From Chloroflexota bacterium (GTDB taxonomy: Bacteria > Chloroflexota > Limnocylindria > Limnocylindrales > CSP1-4), in the NCBI GenBank assembly GCA_005881055.1, contig VBHW01000006.1, positions 11,115 to 23,852 of the forward strand: DNA of 12,738 bases, in the 5' to 3' direction. The position numbers and the translations under genes are program-made. This document shows, in pieces, positions 12,557 to 12,738 of this stretch. Numbering within the stretch: position 1 is the stretch's first letter; the number at the start of each line of letters is the position of its first letter. The notes under the pieces are model-generated. The model did not search any database, was not told the origin of the DNA, and worked only from the letters and a program-made list of their open reading frames with translations.

Positions 12557-12738
12557 CTAGCTCGTCGAGAACGCGAAGCAGAGCCAGGTCACGAGGCCGA
12601 TCGTCACGCCGAACGCGCCGGCGCTCCAGGCCATCCAGTCGACCGGACCGAGCGGCTCGTCCATGTGCTCGTGGTCGTCGTGCTCGTGCCCGGGCGCCAT
12701 CGCGTGGTCGTCCGCGCCGTGCGGGCCGGGTCCGCTGC
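12557..12738 (-). CDS. C-terminal part of a His/Asp-rich protein with one membrane helix
   Basis: The minus-strand frame is open from the window edge to a TAG at 12557-12559, giving 59 visible residues. The first part is rich in His and Asp/Glu (GADDHAMAPGHEHDDHEHMDEP). One hydrophobic helix follows, WSAGAFGVTIGLVTWLCFAF, ending FSTS. An ATG at 12700 would give a complete 47-residue protein, but the His/Asp-rich composition continues upstream of it and no Shine-Dalgarno precedes it, so the gene probably runs on beyond the window. Clustered histidines suggest metal binding (copper, nickel, zinc or iron) on one side of the membrane. A small accessory subunit of a respiratory complex or a metal transporter is possible. 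I do not recognise the family. It converges on fhs with 40 bp between stops. Confidence 0.6.
   Translation of the reverse strand, partial: SGPGPHGADDHAMAPGHEHDDHEHMDEPLGPVDWMAWSAGAFGVTIGLVTWLCFAFSTS

Overview
This 12.7 kb chromosomal window is very GC-rich, with gene after gene on both strands and GTG starts in use. It contains no phage, insertion sequence, CRISPR, tRNA or rRNA signal that I can see. The gene mix (a large YfhO-type membrane glycosyltransferase, a prohibitin-like SPFH protein, a stand-alone folate cyclohydrolase next to folD and fhs, and a Gram-positive/actinobacterial type LexA box) suggests a high-GC Chloroflexota bacterium (Limnocylindria-like) or an actinobacterium. I prefer Chloroflexota, but this is inference from gene content and not a placement.

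Layout. Positions 1-650 hold the tail of an unrecognised gene overlapped by rplI (ribosomal protein L9). A GC-rich hairpin separates rplI from a convergent two-gene minus-strand unit (6087 down to 738). That unit encodes two polytopic GT-C-type glycosyltransferases, and the second appears to be a fusion of an ALG6/ALG8-like module with a YfhO-like module. Divergent from it, only 20 bp away, is dinB (DNA polymerase IV), followed by a prohibitin/SPFH membrane protein. Next comes a short intergenic region with a strong SOS signature: TTGACA and TAGCAT boxes with a perfect LexA operator between them and a second operator 33 bp downstream. It precedes an 89-aa protein that may be related to DUF6504. 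The right third is a tightly overlapped one-carbon folate operon, fchA-folD-fhs (9105-12516), and the window ends in a convergent partial gene for a His/Asp-rich one-helix membrane protein.

How the genes work together. Fhs activates formate to 10-formyl-THF, FchA cyclises it to methenyl-THF, and FolD reduces that to methylene-THF; the chain could also run in reverse. FolD has isoleucine (Ile59) exactly where the catalytic cyclohydrolase lysine (E. coli Lys54) should be. It is therefore probably a dehydrogenase only, with the cyclohydrolase step handed to the FchA encoded immediately upstream. DinB and the LexA-controlled small protein point to a DNA-damage response neighbourhood, though only the small gene carries visible LexA boxes. 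The two glycosyltransferases probably glycosylate an envelope lipid or polymer outside the membrane.

The most interesting points are the split cyclohydrolase/dehydrogenase arrangement, the tandem LexA operators over a small uncharacterised gene, the double GT-C fusion, and a recurring pattern of -10-like boxes 6-9 nt before SD-less start codons that suggests leaderless transcripts.
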